This document shows, in pieces, positions 1 to 11,216 of a stretch of DNA of 64,000 nucleotides. A model generated the notes under the pieces. The model was not told the origin of the DNA, made no database searches, and saw only the letters and a program-made list of their open reading frames with translations. The stretch is from Ophioderma brevispina. Lineage: Eukaryota; Echinodermata; Ophiuroidea; Amphilepidida; Ophiodermatidae. Made by a program: the position numbers and the translations under genes. Position 1 is the first letter of the stretch. Each line of letters starts with the position of its first letter. The stretch spans positions 1-64,000 of the forward strand of contig JAMKCH010058492.1 in assembly GCA_023653785.1 (NCBI GenBank). Reading direction: 5' to 3'.

Positions 1-152
1 TATTTGAAAATATGCAAATGAGCTCATTAATATTCATAACTTGTCCAAGAAGTACACAGCACAAGATTCTGTCATGTTCTATCACCGTGCCACGTTAAAA
101 GTTCATTGACTAATCAGTTTAGTCTGTAGACTGGAATAATGAATTTTGTTGG

Positions 153-222
153 CCATTCAGACGGGCATCCATCCAGGCGGGCGTCCATTCAGGTGGGCAT
201 CCATCCATCTACGCATCCATCT
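153..222. repeat. Short tandem repeat, ~19-20 bp unit
   Basis: Units of the form CATTCAGRCGGGCATCCATC follow one another, with CATCC/CGTCC variants. About three and a half imperfect copies are visible, and the array ends in a CATCCATC run. It is too degenerate to give a clean unit length. I see no gene. Confidence 0.6.
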
Positions 223-279
223 GTATGATTATATAGGCCCACCACAACATGGTTGTGGTGGCCAAAATCTCAAATGTTT

Positions 280-485
280 CAGGCATAGCCAGCCCGGTGG
301 TTCCGAGGGGGCAATTTCCCGGTGGGTGCAACAAATGTCCCGATCACAAGCGAACATTTCCCGACCGCACAACAAGAGAGTCCAAAAAAGGGCTGATTTA
401 ACATTAATATCAGTCTTATTTCCCGATTTCCGTCCCCTCATTTTTTTCAGAGGAGGCAGTCTGCCCCCACCTGGCTACGCCACTG
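280..485. mobile_element. hAT-like MITE with CAGTGGCGTAGCCAG-type ends
   Basis: The right end reads CTGGCTACGCCACTG and the left end CAGGCATAGCCAG, which is its reverse complement minus two bases. The interior has short runs of the type TTTCCCG and GGGGGCA and no open frame with a recognisable product. Ends of the type CAGTGGCGTAGCCAG are typical of non-autonomous hAT-family elements in invertebrates. A related copy lies at 33222-33402. No convincing 8 bp target duplication can be read. Assignment to hAT rests on the termini only. Confidence 0.6.
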
Positions 486-888
486 TCGGATCCCAACTCT
501 TATTAGTAAAAAATTCATAAAAATCGTCATTTATTGACAAATATGGTGTGTTAAGCTTATAGCCACTTACAGGGGTGTCTATTACAACTATTTCCAATAC
601 AACAGTAAAAAATGAACTTTGATGAAAAATAGGGGGCGCTATTTGTTTACATTCTGAAGAAATTGCTGATAGTGGCTTTAATTTGGCCAAAATTTAGGCT
701 AAAATTGGTCAAATTCTCAAAAAAGTGATGAAATGCAAATTTTGGTCAATTCTGTCTTGTTTTGAGCCAGGGAGGCACCCCCCACTACTGGAAGAACTTT
801 TTTAGGTGTAACAAATTGCAATAAACTGGAATAACTTTTGTGATGACCCATGGACTATACTCCACCTGTTTTTACACATGCAGGGAAA

Positions 889-1085
889 CAGTGGCATAAC
901 CAGACCTTTGCAAATGCTGGGGGAAGAAGGGGTGCTGCCGAGGCATTTTCTGAGTGGGCCAAATTTGGGTCCTAGTCCATAGACATTGTACAAAAGGTCA
1001 GTTCATTTGGAGGGCTGGCGGAGAGGCAAGGGTTCTGAGCAGGGGGAGCATTTTCCTTCCTGCCCCCTGCTGGGTTACATCACTG
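889..1085. mobile_element. hAT-like MITE with imperfect 8 bp flanking repeat
   Basis: The left end is CAGTGGCATAACCAG and the right end CTGGGTTACATCACTG, a 15-16 bp imperfect terminal inverted repeat. The flanks read CAGGGAAA on the left and CAGCAGGAAA on the right, a possible degraded 8 bp target duplication of the kind hAT transposases make. At about 197 bp it is non-autonomous. No coding content. Confidence 0.6.
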
Positions 1086-1894
1086 CAGCAGGAAAAATAG
1101 CTAATCATTATTCACAGTCAACAATATTAGACCAATCAAATACCACCTCTAGCTAATAAATGAATTTTGCAGTATTACTAAATACCAACCATGGGGACAA
1201 AATCCATCCAAATGCTAGTCTGGAATGAAGAGGATCACACATCGGCTAACTGTTAGCTAGCTCAGAGTCTAATAAACGTACATCACATACTGTACTACCA
1301 GTTACATGTCACAGTGTACTTTATTACCTTTTTATGGAGACGACTACACTTTGATTCAAGTGTGCAAACCTTTAAATTCTTGTTGACCAAAACAAAAGTA
1401 CATACAGCTTCAGTGAGCTTAGTCTTTGCTCACGTGGGTTAAGCTTCATTAAAAATTGTTGGCACACTATGTCCAATTTAGGGATAAAAGTGACCCCGTT
1501 GTTCCAACTGGTTTAAAAAAAGTTGCCCTAAGCTGTCCAATGCAATCCCTTGATTTTTTTAACAATACTAAAATTTCAAACATAATTATTGCTGATACAC
1601 AATGGATAAGGCAACTGAATGGTATGTCAGATGCACTTATTAACAGTAAAGCAAGCATGTATTGTGATCATTAGATGGTCAAAAGTTCAAACCAAGACAT
1701 GCATAAAATTACTCTTGGCGTTTCTGAGATTAAACCTGACACTGAATTCTTGCTGGTAGACTTTCAGCCAACAGAAAACTTTCAATGTTCTTCTTTCTTG
1801 AATACATGTCTAACCCATTCTTCTCATTACTAATCATAATCTACTGTAAAATTGGAAATATTCAGGCCTACATTACTTTTCCACTTTTTTCACA
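1086..1894. other. No gene or repeat recognised
   Basis: AT-rich unique-looking sequence. Short open frames on both strands overlap around 1456-1674 but have no recognisable domain or splice context. I see nothing supportable here. Confidence 0.5.
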
Positions 1895-1990
1895 CTTCTG
1901 AGCAAGCGCGAAATTAAGACTGGTGAAATCTTATTTTTGTGCTTCTGAGCAAGCGCGAAATTAAGAACATGTGAAAATGCTTATTTTGTG
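1895..1990. repeat. Two-copy tandem repeat, 47-49 bp unit
   Basis: The sequence starting CTTCTGAGCAAGCGCGAAAT occurs at 1895 and again at 1942. Both copies continue through a TTATTTTTGTG or TTATTTTGTG block. The second copy has two extra bases. A looser AAGTGAAAA-type sequence continues for about 60 bases downstream. Confidence 0.8.
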
Positions 1991-4900
1991 TGCAAGTCTA
2001 TACAGGTTAGCTGAAAAAAAGTGAATTTAAAAACAAGTGAAAAAGCTGATAATTGCAGGAGTACGAAAAATTACACAAGCGAAAATTACCACTTTCACAG
2101 CATTGTCTTTTGCTACACATGACTATTATTTTTTTGCAGAAGTGTCATGTAGCTAAACATGTATTACAAAAAATCTATGCTCAATGTATATGTGATAAAG
2201 GATTTGAAATGGATATTTGCACACAAATGGGCTTAATTTGCACAACATTCCATCTTGTCACGTACATACACCTTGACATGTACTGATGGAATAAGGTGTG
2301 CAAACCAAAGGGTAAACACAAACTTCATTAAACATTAGATCCTATTGAAAAGCGCACCACATGCTGAATAAATAAACCTTGGCTAAATTGGGGTCAATTG
2401 TGTATAGCGTGATACCAAAATACGAAAGCTTGGCCCTGGGCCAAATTCCATTTCATCTCATTTTGCTCTAATTAATTTCGTAGACAATTAGTACAATTTG
2501 TGTTTGCAAAGAGATTAAAAGTCCTATTAGCGACAAAGGTCAGGGGGTGTAGTTTCTGACTTCTTTTAAGTATTGACAGTGGCTAATATTGCACAAGGCA
2601 CACGCACTTCAAAACCAGGTCCCAACCATGACATAGTTCCATATACCGTTTGGCTAATTTCAATATTTCGTATTTTTCATTCATTACAATTGGGCTATCA
2701 GAACCTGTTGTCACAGGCATTCCTCTTGCAGGGTTTCCCCTGTTTTTACGTGCAAGAACCCACACAGTAATAGTTGAATGAGGATCACACGACATGTGCT
2801 ATGCATAGTGCGACGTCGTAATTAGCACATTCGTGCCTCGCTTTTTGGTGTTTGAGGATTTTTTGGAGTGTGTATCGCAATGGAGTAGCGGGTCCCGGAG
2901 GGCGGCAAACTAGATTACTTGATAAATATTGTGGAGTGTCTGGTAAAAGTTTGTTCGTGAACCGAGCCTGTGTTTTTTTCATTGTGCAAAATAACAGTTA
3001 AGCCGAGCACATTTTCTGACAGTTCTGGTCCTAATAAGCTCAATATGTCAGAAGAAACTAGCAAATCAACACACCATGCAGATGACCAATATTATGGATT
3101 TACCATGTCAATACCCATCTAATAATAATTCATAAAGGGAAAACAAAAGCCAAACTTACCCAAGTTCCATATACACACAAAAGTAGTTCCCTACCATTTT
3201 CTCCATGGTTTACAAAATAAATATTTGAAATGATAAATTTAGGTTTTTTTTCAAGTATTCTTATAAATATAAGCCAGTACAATTAAGTAAACAGAAAAGG
3301 TCCAATACATAAGCAATAAAAATTGGTCCTAATAGCATAGATATATTGACACTACTTGTCTTTTAATCCATCAACTTATGAAAATACAATTGAGATGTTT
3401 TACATGTATGTACATGCATGAACACATCTAATATTTTTAACTATACCTAAAACATAATGTCTTTTTTTTACATCATGTAATTTTTTTTAATTATCCTCTA
3501 TGTAAGTAGGTCCACGAATGGGGGAAAGTTTCCATAGGATTATGTTAGTTTGTTCTACTTTGGGAGGGCATTTGCCCTGGTCGGGCCAATTCACAGAGAT
3601 TATAAAACCCTTTTTAAATCTTAAGGTATGATTATCGCTACGGCTTCAAGCCCAGATCATGTTGAAACGTCTCATGACATGTTGGTATTGGATGAAAGAA
3701 ACATGTGTGCAAGTTTTAATTTTTTTCCAAAAAGGAAGCAAAGGCGTTTGAGAGATATGTATACTGCGTTTTCAAATTCCCCATAGACTTTGTACAGGGG
3801 CTGCTTTTGGCAGTACAGAAATGACCAAAATGGGCAAATTTGTGTGGAAAAACTACACATTTTTAATTTCAATTATTTCTCAAGTAAATTGATGAGTTTT
3901 AATAAGCTTGGTGTTTGTTTTTTTAAATAATGGTTTAAAAATATCAACATCCATACATTTTTTAATTTTTATGTGTGTCACCAAAAACAAGAACTGGTGG
4001 TTCAACAACACTTTTTTGTTAAGTATTTTCTAGAAATACTGAAGTATCCACTTTTCAGAATTTTGCCTAGAAGAAACTACAACACCCTTGGTAATAATAA
4101 GTGTCAATCTGAAGGAAATCAAATTTTAGAAAAGTCTAATTCTCAACGTTTTGATTTTGCGAGGATTGGTTTTCTATTTGAAACAATAGGTGTTTTTAAT
4201 TTTCCTAATTTTTTTTCCCTAAAATTTTTTTTCTAAAGAATAAACAACTTGATTCATTTTACAATATGTATCAAAAATATTTTTAGTATTTTTGTTTTAC
4301 ACAACATTCCAAAAGTTTCAGCTTAAAAGCAACCTTCCCATTTAGGCCTGGGAAAAATTATTTATTGTAAAAATTAGGGAATTTTTAAAAAATTAATAAA
4401 AACACGAAAACAAATCATAGCAGTCTTGAAAATGCAAAAAAAATTGTTGAGAGAGTTCAAACAAAGTCCTTACCATAGTCAAGTTTGGAGTAAATTGATT
4501 CAGGGGTTTTGATTATTATGGTCAATTTTCTGTAAGACCCCATTTTAAATATATAGTCCTTGATCCTACCTTAATGCATTTTGAAAATGAAGAACATGAA
4601 ATGAATAGTGTGTAGACCTGTATTTTAATAGTAAGTAAAGTTTTTAGCTGTTCAGATGTGTCAAATTTACATTTTCGCATTAGCCCAAAGAAAGAGCATG
4701 TTAAAAATGTGGTGATGTGAGATGTTTTTTGCACATAACATCAAAAGAAAACATTTTTGGGCTTAAATTTCACTGGGGTAATGAGAAAAATGTAGGGACA
4801 AGGTTGTGGATCGGATCACCCACTTTGACCCTCAATTCCTTTGCATAGGCTGTATGATACAGATTAAGCTTCAAATTGAGTTGTATTTTGACTATTGTTC

Positions 4901-5017
4901 TATAATATCTAATCAAATTATATACAATACTATCTGTTTTAGAAGAGAAAATAAAGCTTTAGTTTTTACACTATTGGCATTTATTGCCAAATATTTTAAG
5001 GTCCATATTTCTATTGC
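1991..5017. other. AT-rich intergenic sequence, nothing supportable
   Basis: About 3 kb of A+T-rich DNA with poly-T and poly-A runs. Open frames (for example 2053-2286, 3973-4236, 4806-5096) are short, rich in Phe, Ile, Lys and Asn, and match no family I know. I see no RNA gene, satellite or terminal inverted repeat. Confidence 0.5.
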
Positions 5018-5223
5018 ATCAGCAGTGAGGTGCCTTGCAGTGCTGGAGACTGCATTCCACTGTAAAATAATAAAGTACTACATTGCTGTGCCATGATAAA
5101 GTTACATTCATTTTAACTGGATCTGCAGTGGGTTGTGCCGAGTTGCAGTGATTGCTATATATGCATCTAACTGTACTACATCTCACTGCACTGTATCTCA
5201 CTGCACTGCAGATGCAGTTTGAA
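5018..5223. repeat. CTGCA/CACTG-rich degenerate repeat
   Basis: The motif CACTGCA and its complement TGCAGTG recur many times (around 5038, 5060, 5125-5145, 5180-5220), some as near-tandem TCTCACTGCACTGTA units. The block runs directly into the palindrome at 5224-5400, which uses the same motif, so it may be degenerate sequence of the same element. Confidence 0.55.
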
Positions 5224-5400
5224 GGTCCATTCATACTTCACTGCACAACAATGCAGTGCAGTGAAAATAGATGAAAACCATCTCTGACTCAAACACAGCA
5301 GCAGCACAATGCATTTGTAATGTTTTGCTACTGCGTTGAGTCAGAGATGGTTTTTATCCATTTTCACTGCATTGCAGTGCAGTGAAGTATGAATAGACCC
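5224..5400. mobile_element. Foldback MITE, near-perfect palindrome (~176 bp)
   Basis: The left arm begins GGTCCATTCATACTTCACTG and the right arm ends CAGTGAAGTATGAATAGACC, so the arms pair over roughly 80 bp each. Internal landmarks pair too: AACCATCTCTGACTCAA on the left matches TTGAGTCAGAGATGGTT on the right. The loop is short and AT-rich (about 5310-5325). No coding capacity. This is a non-autonomous inverted-repeat element; the superfamily is unknown. Confidence 0.85.
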
Positions 5401-5519
5401 ATAGTTATACATGTACATTAGTTTTGCAAGGAACAACTTCACTCCAGGTATCTCCCATGGGCAGGGTTACAGTTGAAACAGGTATTAGCACTTGACAATA
5501 TGTTTACCCAAACACTGAA

Positions 5520-5800
5520 GCTGGTATTCTAAAAAGGGGGTCTAGCTTTAGACCTGGGTTTAAAATAGGATTAGTCCAACATGAATGGACCTTTCTTCCT
5601 TTAAAAATGTGAAAGTTAAATGTAACACGTGAGAAAATTCCTCATGGATGGGATGTTCTGGCCCCCGGGGTTCCGGCCCATCCATGAAGAATTTTCTCAA
5701 CCGTTGCAGCACATTTTCAGAGTTTGTTGGAATGAAAAAAAAGGTCCACTCTTGTAAGACTAACCTTGTTTTAAACCCGGGTCTTTCAAAATACTAGCCA
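5520..5800. mobile_element. MITE with ~60 bp TIRs and a nested inner hairpin
   Basis: The left arm (GCTGGTATTCT onward, containing GACCTGGGTTTAAAATAGGA) is the reverse complement of the right arm ending in AAACCCGGGTCTTTCAAAAT then ACTAGCCA, with a few indels. Inside is a second inverted repeat: GAGAAAATTCCTCATGGATG (5631-5650) pairs with CATCCATGAAGAATTTTCTC (5679-5698). Nested symmetry of this kind is common in foldback and MITE families. No open frame of interest. Confidence 0.75.
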
Positions 5801-5950
5801 ATATGTAGTATTCACACAAACATGGCTTAATTCTGTGACCTGTCATTAAACATGATTATACCAATGAGTAATCACTTCCACCCAGCACTTGAAAGCAACG
5901 ATTGTATCTGCTTCAACACCTGACACTTGGTTTCAGTGAAAAAGTGTAAG

Positions 5951-6550
5951 CTATAGACCGTATTCAATATGACGTCAGCCACCAGACATGTTGGTGGACA
6001 AGATGCATACATTTCAGGACTACAATACATTAAGCTGTCAATCGATCCATGTTTAGCGATTGCACAGGGATCATTGACAGGTGAATGTATTGTAGTACTG
6101 GAATGCGTCTATCTTGTCCACCAACATGGCTGGCTATTGAATACGGTCGATTCTTGGAGATTTTGGCCCGAAATCATGCTCCAGGAGCATATATTTTCAA
6201 CTCGTCTCATAGGGGCGCTATTCATTATTATGTGTGCGCTTTATTCCGTTAATGTTTATATTGAAGTATTACAAAAGAATGACTTCCTGCCGGCTCGGAT
6301 TGCGTGGCGTGTGTCTGTGGGTGCTCGTCTTGTTATCTAAAGGTCGTGGGTTCGATTCCCACTCCAGGAACAAAATTTGACTTTATGATTCTATTTGTAT
6401 TTTAGAGTTGGAGATTGGAATCATAAAAACAGAGTTGTGGATTGAAGTAGAAAAATATTGAATAGCTGCCTTTTGAGATAATAAGACTGGTCATGGTCCT
6501 GGAGCATGATTTCGGGCCAGAATCTCCGACATGCAATACGGTCTATACTA
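5951..6550. mobile_element. Compound foldback element with ACCGTATTCAAT ends
   Basis: Two nested inverted repeats share one terminus. The first, 5955-6150, starts GACCGTATTCAAT and ends ATTGAATACGGTC; its arms include TTGGTGGACAAGAT opposite ATCTTGTCCACCAA. The second stem pairs 6154-6187 (GGCCCGAAATCATGCTCCAG) with 6497-6528. The far right end, ATGCAATACGGTCTATAC, complements the left start CTATAGACCGTATT. A tRNA-like B box lies in the large loop (6284-6370). The simplest reading is a foldback element that suffered, or arose from, nested copies of itself. Confidence 0.75.
6284..6370 (+). pseudogene. tRNA-like sequence / SINE head remnant
   Basis: A consensus RNA polymerase III B box (GGTTCGATTCC, 6349-6359) is flanked by a perfect 5 bp T stem (GTGGG/CCCAC). 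The first and last bases (TTCCTG and CAGGAA) could close an acceptor stem. The anticodon arm does not fold and the A box is weak, so this is a decayed tRNA-derived sequence rather than a working tRNA. It sits in the loop of a foldback element. A SINE fragment is equally possible. Confidence 0.4.
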
Positions 6551-6992
6551 CTATAGTCTGAGTAATAATTGTTTGAACCGATTCGAACAATCTGCTGCGT
6601 GTGTGCGTGAAGGTTGCACTGCTGTAGACAGGCCGTAAATGTAACAATTAAACTAGACACGCGATACACCCGTGTACAGGTCGCACAAGTTGGTACTGCG
6701 TATGCTTAGATCAAACAATTATTACGACGACTAGAGAATCCACTCCTGTTTGGACTTGCTCATTATGTGAAGGGCTAATATTTGCCCAAGACCAATTCTT
6801 TTGTACAGCTAGGTACAAATCAATGATTTCCAATTATAACTCTTTGTTACCTTTGAAATAATGGTCGAGGTCCCAATGTGCTTTGAGACATTAAAGCGCT
6901 ATATAAAATCTCTAATCGCTACAAATCGCTACGCTAACACTTTTAAAGGAACTTCTAAATGGTGTAGGAATTTAGTATAGCCATACACATAC

Positions 6993-7530
6993 TTAAAGCA
7001 ATAATGGCACATTTTTTGAGGAGCACCCCCAGATTTTTCAAAATTTGATATTTTGGCACAGTTACTTTGGTAATTGTCTATGAAACCATACCTGCAAACG
7101 AGAAATGCTAAAAATGCCTTATTTATCATAAATAGCGATTTTGTAATTAGAAATTGGGATCATAGATTGTACTTAACGCAGAGCTGGAATGCTACGTTTA
7201 TGTCGTTTGCCATGATTATAGTGCCACCACGTCAAGAATAACCTCTAACTTGACTTGCTGAACCAATACAACAACAATGGGGAGGTGAAGACAGGCACAA
7301 TGGCACTATTTTTCCGGCTATTCCACATGGTAAGGCCGTTTCCAGCAGCCGTTGAATTATTAATCGGAGATCTCCGATAATTATTCTAATTACAATTCCT
7401 TCGTTTGTGCACACAGAATTTTTTGAGCTTAAACCATTCACAAGGTATAGTTACCTAGCCAGTTACCAATGCACAATACCGTGTAAACTCTTCCATTTTT
7501 TTGAAAAATGGGGCGCTCTTAAAAAACTGT
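6993..7530 (-). repeat. ~450 bp dispersed repeat family, copy 1
   Basis: This segment matches, in reverse complement, the copies at 30571-31000 and 56501-56900. Shared landmarks are TCGGAGATCTCCGAT near one end, GCCGTTTCCAGCAGCCGTT, the GCTCTG or AGAGCTGGAATG block and ATTTATCATAAA. The distal part (7390-7530, ending near GGGGCGCTC) matches the reverse complement of 55107-55265, so this copy carries an inverted extension of the same family. No coding potential; probably a non-autonomous element. Confidence 0.7.
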
Positions 7531-9006
7531 TCTATTCTTGCCTTTCAATAGCTTTGTAGATGTGAGAAGGCTATCTTTTAGTTATAACCCTACCCATAGT
7601 AGATTAGGCAATGGGAAACATTGTGGTTTGAAAGCTTCATTTTTTCTAATTATCATCAATCTATTTTGGACTGTTTTTTGAATCAGTCTTTATAAGACCA
7701 TAATTTACACATAACATGAACATGTACAAATTTCTACAACTACCGTTGACAACAATTTATAGGTTTACCAAGAATACATTTTTTTTATGACACCACAATC
7801 AACCCTTTGTGCAACACAATCTGCTTGTAGCAAATGTATTATGAACAGAGGGTGTATTGTATCAATCCCACAATCACCAGTTTTGGGAAATTACAACTCA
7901 TCGGTCATGTGATTCCACGAAATCCTATTCTGAAACACATGAAATCCCTGACTTTTACACTACTCATTTTTAGCCACAAGGTGCTAGTAATTAGGGAATT
8001 TTTTTTGCTGATCCATGAATTGTCCTGTGGTTCTTAAAACTTCTTAGAAACACTGGTTAATCCCTAAGACTGACATGTGTTTTGTACAGTACGTATAGGC
8101 ACATTGCACTGCAGCGTTGGGATTTGATTCAAAACACCACTGGTTTATATGACACATTGACAAAAAGGATGGTTATAAAAATTTGCATTTGCACTTATAG
8201 TGACATCTACCTCAATATTTCCAGCATTGATTCCATCTCTGAGCTCCACAGGCTGATCCATTTGTGGAAATCCATATCCCCCTTTAAACCTGGAGATCTA
8301 CCACCCAGAGCCGATTTTAATTAGTTTACACACTGTGTTATATGATAAATTAGCCAATCAGCAGACATAAAGGAAGAAAGCTTAAATTTTGGTACTATGA
8401 TATAAGGGCCAGTTTGATTGGTTACTATAAGAGGTTATATCATGTTTATCATGTCATGATGTCAATCCAGTACTGTAAGAAAGTTGGTAGACCTCAGGGG
8501 ATTAAATATCTTCCACAGGTGGGGTAAATGGATTTCAAATGGCACCATATTACCAACATTTAAACTCCCGCTTGTGTTCATGCAGAAGAGGCCATTAGGT
8601 TCTTTTTGTTCCGTACGGGGATACATTTTCAATTGAAAAGCCCACGACTATTTGGCCATTGAACTATTTGCAGGGTCGGCCATAAGCTGGGAGAAACCTC
8701 GAACCCTGTACAATCTATGAAAAAAGCATTATTCAACTTAGTTCCTGCATTTGTATTTTGTAAAATATTGCACTTGGACCTGCACTGGCACAGTTAAGGA
8801 AATAATGTACCATGATTCTTAATATTGGTGAAAATATTGGTATGGATGGAAAGCTGAGTAAACAAGTCATATGACATCTAATCAACATACGTTATGAAAA
8901 AAATTTCCACATTAAAAAAAATAAAAAAAATAAAAAAAATAACCCAATTTTAAAATTTTACCGCCCAATAGCATTACTACAATTAAACCAACATCGACAA
9001 GCAAAT
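7531..9006. other. Unique-looking AT-rich sequence
   Basis: No gene, RNA or inverted repeat is supported. A short A-rich simple repeat of AAAAAAAT units occupies about 8914-8942. Open frames such as 7834-8037 and 8082-8324 have no recognisable product. Confidence 0.45.
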
Positions 9007-9281
9007 GGTGACGTCAAAAGTGATGAACCATACCATAATTTACGTACGCTTGTAGTGACCTCATAAACACTCGCAGTGATTGAACCACTCATACCATATA
9101 ACTGCAATGTAGCAATGTGTTTTTATATCAATATAATTAAAACACGAACGGAATGAACAAATATGTCATTCTGAACTTAGTTTCAATTTTAATTATTACT
9201 TTTGCATAATCCATCAATATTACAGTTTCAGCCAATACAATTCGAGGTCACACATGTTTTGGTCCATCACTTTGACGTCAT
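9007..9281. mobile_element. Possible MITE with ~23 bp inverted ends containing TGACGTCA-like motif
   Basis: The left end GGTGACGTCAAAAGTGATGA (9007-9026) pairs with TCATCACTTTGACGTCA-type sequence near 9260-9281 (read there as TCCATCACTTTGACGTCAT). The 23 bp match with a few mismatches brackets about 275 bp with no other symmetry. It could be a coincidence of two dispersed motifs, hence low confidence. Confidence 0.35.
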
Positions 9282-9476
9282 GAGGGATCAAAATTGGCGC
9301 TTTTGATCAATGAAGCCGTGGTGGAAAAATGCGCCCGTTTTTTTCGTATGTCAAAAAAGCAAAATTAAAATGCCTCTATTTTGTTAATTTTACATCAATT
9401 GGTATTATTTTTTTCGGGAATTTGTGATGTATGTACATATATTTTTATGAATGTAATCAGAACTGAGTCTGGACAA

Positions 9477-11210
9477 CAATCTTGACATTTTCCCTTTAAC
9501 CATCCAGACACAAGAACCTTTGCTTATGAGGATGTTGTTCTATATCAAGTATCAATATCAACGTGACAACATTGACTTAAAGTGACTTTTTTTGTGATTC
9601 TAGCACCTCCTGTTTTATTTATGGTTCGCTGGATGCCTGCGAGAAAAACCTGTTTCCCAAATTTCAGATGATTCCAGTAAGCTATACAGAAGGTCTCACA
9701 GGCCACTGTGGTTTTGTATTTTTGTCCATTTACAGACAGAAAAGTACAAAATTGCAAATTTCTACAGATACATCGGAATTTGTTGCACTTCGGATTCAGT
9801 TGCACATGCATTACTAACGTCTCACTGATATAACAATCTCGATTTTTTTTTAGGCAAGTGGTTAGCACGGTTGTGATTACAAATGCCTTTACTTGATACC
9901 TATTACAATAACAAGTGTGATATTATTCCCCTCACGGAATCATGAACTAAAAGTCTCTCCCTCCCTGCATATGGCGGAACCGTGGCAATTTGGTGAACAT
10001 TAACTTGCTTGCACTTTCTGTGGAATATTTAGGTCAATCTTTATTGGTTGGTATGTACGGATTATATGTGAATAGCCTATGATAAAATTTAAAGTTTCCT
10101 TCTAAGGATGAGTAGCAAAAACCAAATGCAGATACCAAGTCCATCGTCATTGATTGAGTAGTCTATGACTACGATGTTCTTTCTTCCCATACACAACAAA
10201 GATGGCAACCTATTAAGCCATGACCTGTCCCTTTACTTCCTTGTGGGGCCACATTAAGCTAAGCATGGTTACCCTTAGCATATTGAAGATTAGTATATAC
10301 ATGTTTGATCATGATGTGAAGTTCCTATTCAAGCTAAACCTGACAGACGTGAAGACTCCAGGAACATCCGGCTTTGAAATGCAGTCTGGCATGATTGATT
10401 TCCAACAAGTTCTAGTTTAGTTCCATACCTTTTTATGTCTGAGCATACGACGGACGTAACTTTAATATGTTGACCTACGGCTCACAGCTGCAATAACCCG
10501 ACTTGTCATTATTAATCAATTCCATACCAGATCTTAACATGCTTTCATCCAAATTAATCTCTTTGTGCGCGTGCAACATGGTCTTAAAGGTGGTTTCCCC
10601 ATGTGTAGCAAGTTACTAATAGATCTACGATCATTTTTCCCAATATGCTGTCACATCTTAACATTACAACAGAAAGAATGTGTCTTCATTTTACATTTCC
10701 ACAGGCTTTTTCAGCTCTCATATGAGAAAAATCACAAAAAAGGTTTTTCATATTTTTACGTTTTGAATTTTTCTGGTGATCCCTACCCCCCTTCCTATTT
10801 TTCATTTTTTTCTGCAGATTAATGGAAAGCAGGTTGGACTCTTTCATAATTTCCCTGCTGCCGGTACATATAAATACCCTAACTCAAGATATGGGCATTT
10901 TTTTCCCAAAAACATGATTTTAACACAGTTTTGGGAAAAAATGGCCACTACTTGATTTATGGATATTTCTAAGTTAGCCCGCAGCCAGGAAATTATGAAA
11001 GAGCACACCTGCGTTCATAATCTGCAGAAAATGAAAATAGGAGGTAGGGTGTTCACCAGAAAAAATTCAAAACGTAAAATTATGAAAAACCCTGTATTTT
11101 GTAGTTTTTTACATCGAGAGCTTGAAAGCTTGTGGAAAGGTAAAATGAAGACACATTCTTGTTGGTTTAAACTTGTGAAGATGTGACAACATATTAGGGA
11201 AAAATGATCT
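9477..11210. repeat. Tandem duplication of a 1.74 kb unit, copy 1
   Basis: This unit is followed at once by a second copy (11217-12955) in the same orientation. Matching landmarks in order are TTAACCATCCAGACA, TTTTATTTATGGTTCGC, GCATATGGCGGAACCGTG, AAGTTCCTATTCAAGCTAAA, GACGGACGTAAC and the terminal palindrome. The copies differ by scattered substitutions and many 1-6 base indels. The unit contains no conserved frame; the open frame at 9545-9868 on the minus strand is broken in copy 2. Confidence 0.9.
10582..11210. repeat. Large palindrome in copy 1, right arm truncated
   Basis: The arms pair around a centre near 10912, where TTTTTTTCCCAAAA faces TTTTGGGAAAAAA. Examples: GAATGTGTCTTCATTTTAC in the left arm opposes GTAAAATGAAGACACATTC in the right; TTTTTACGTTTTGAATTTTT opposes its complement near 11070. 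The right arm stops at GATCTT (about 11210), where the next tandem copy begins, while the left arm continues further out. The missing right end is present in copy 2. Confidence 0.85.
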
Positions 11211-11216
11211 TGACAA

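Noticed and set aside
6284..6370. Functional tRNA gene
   Set aside because: The T arm is good but the anticodon stem does not pair and the A box is poor.
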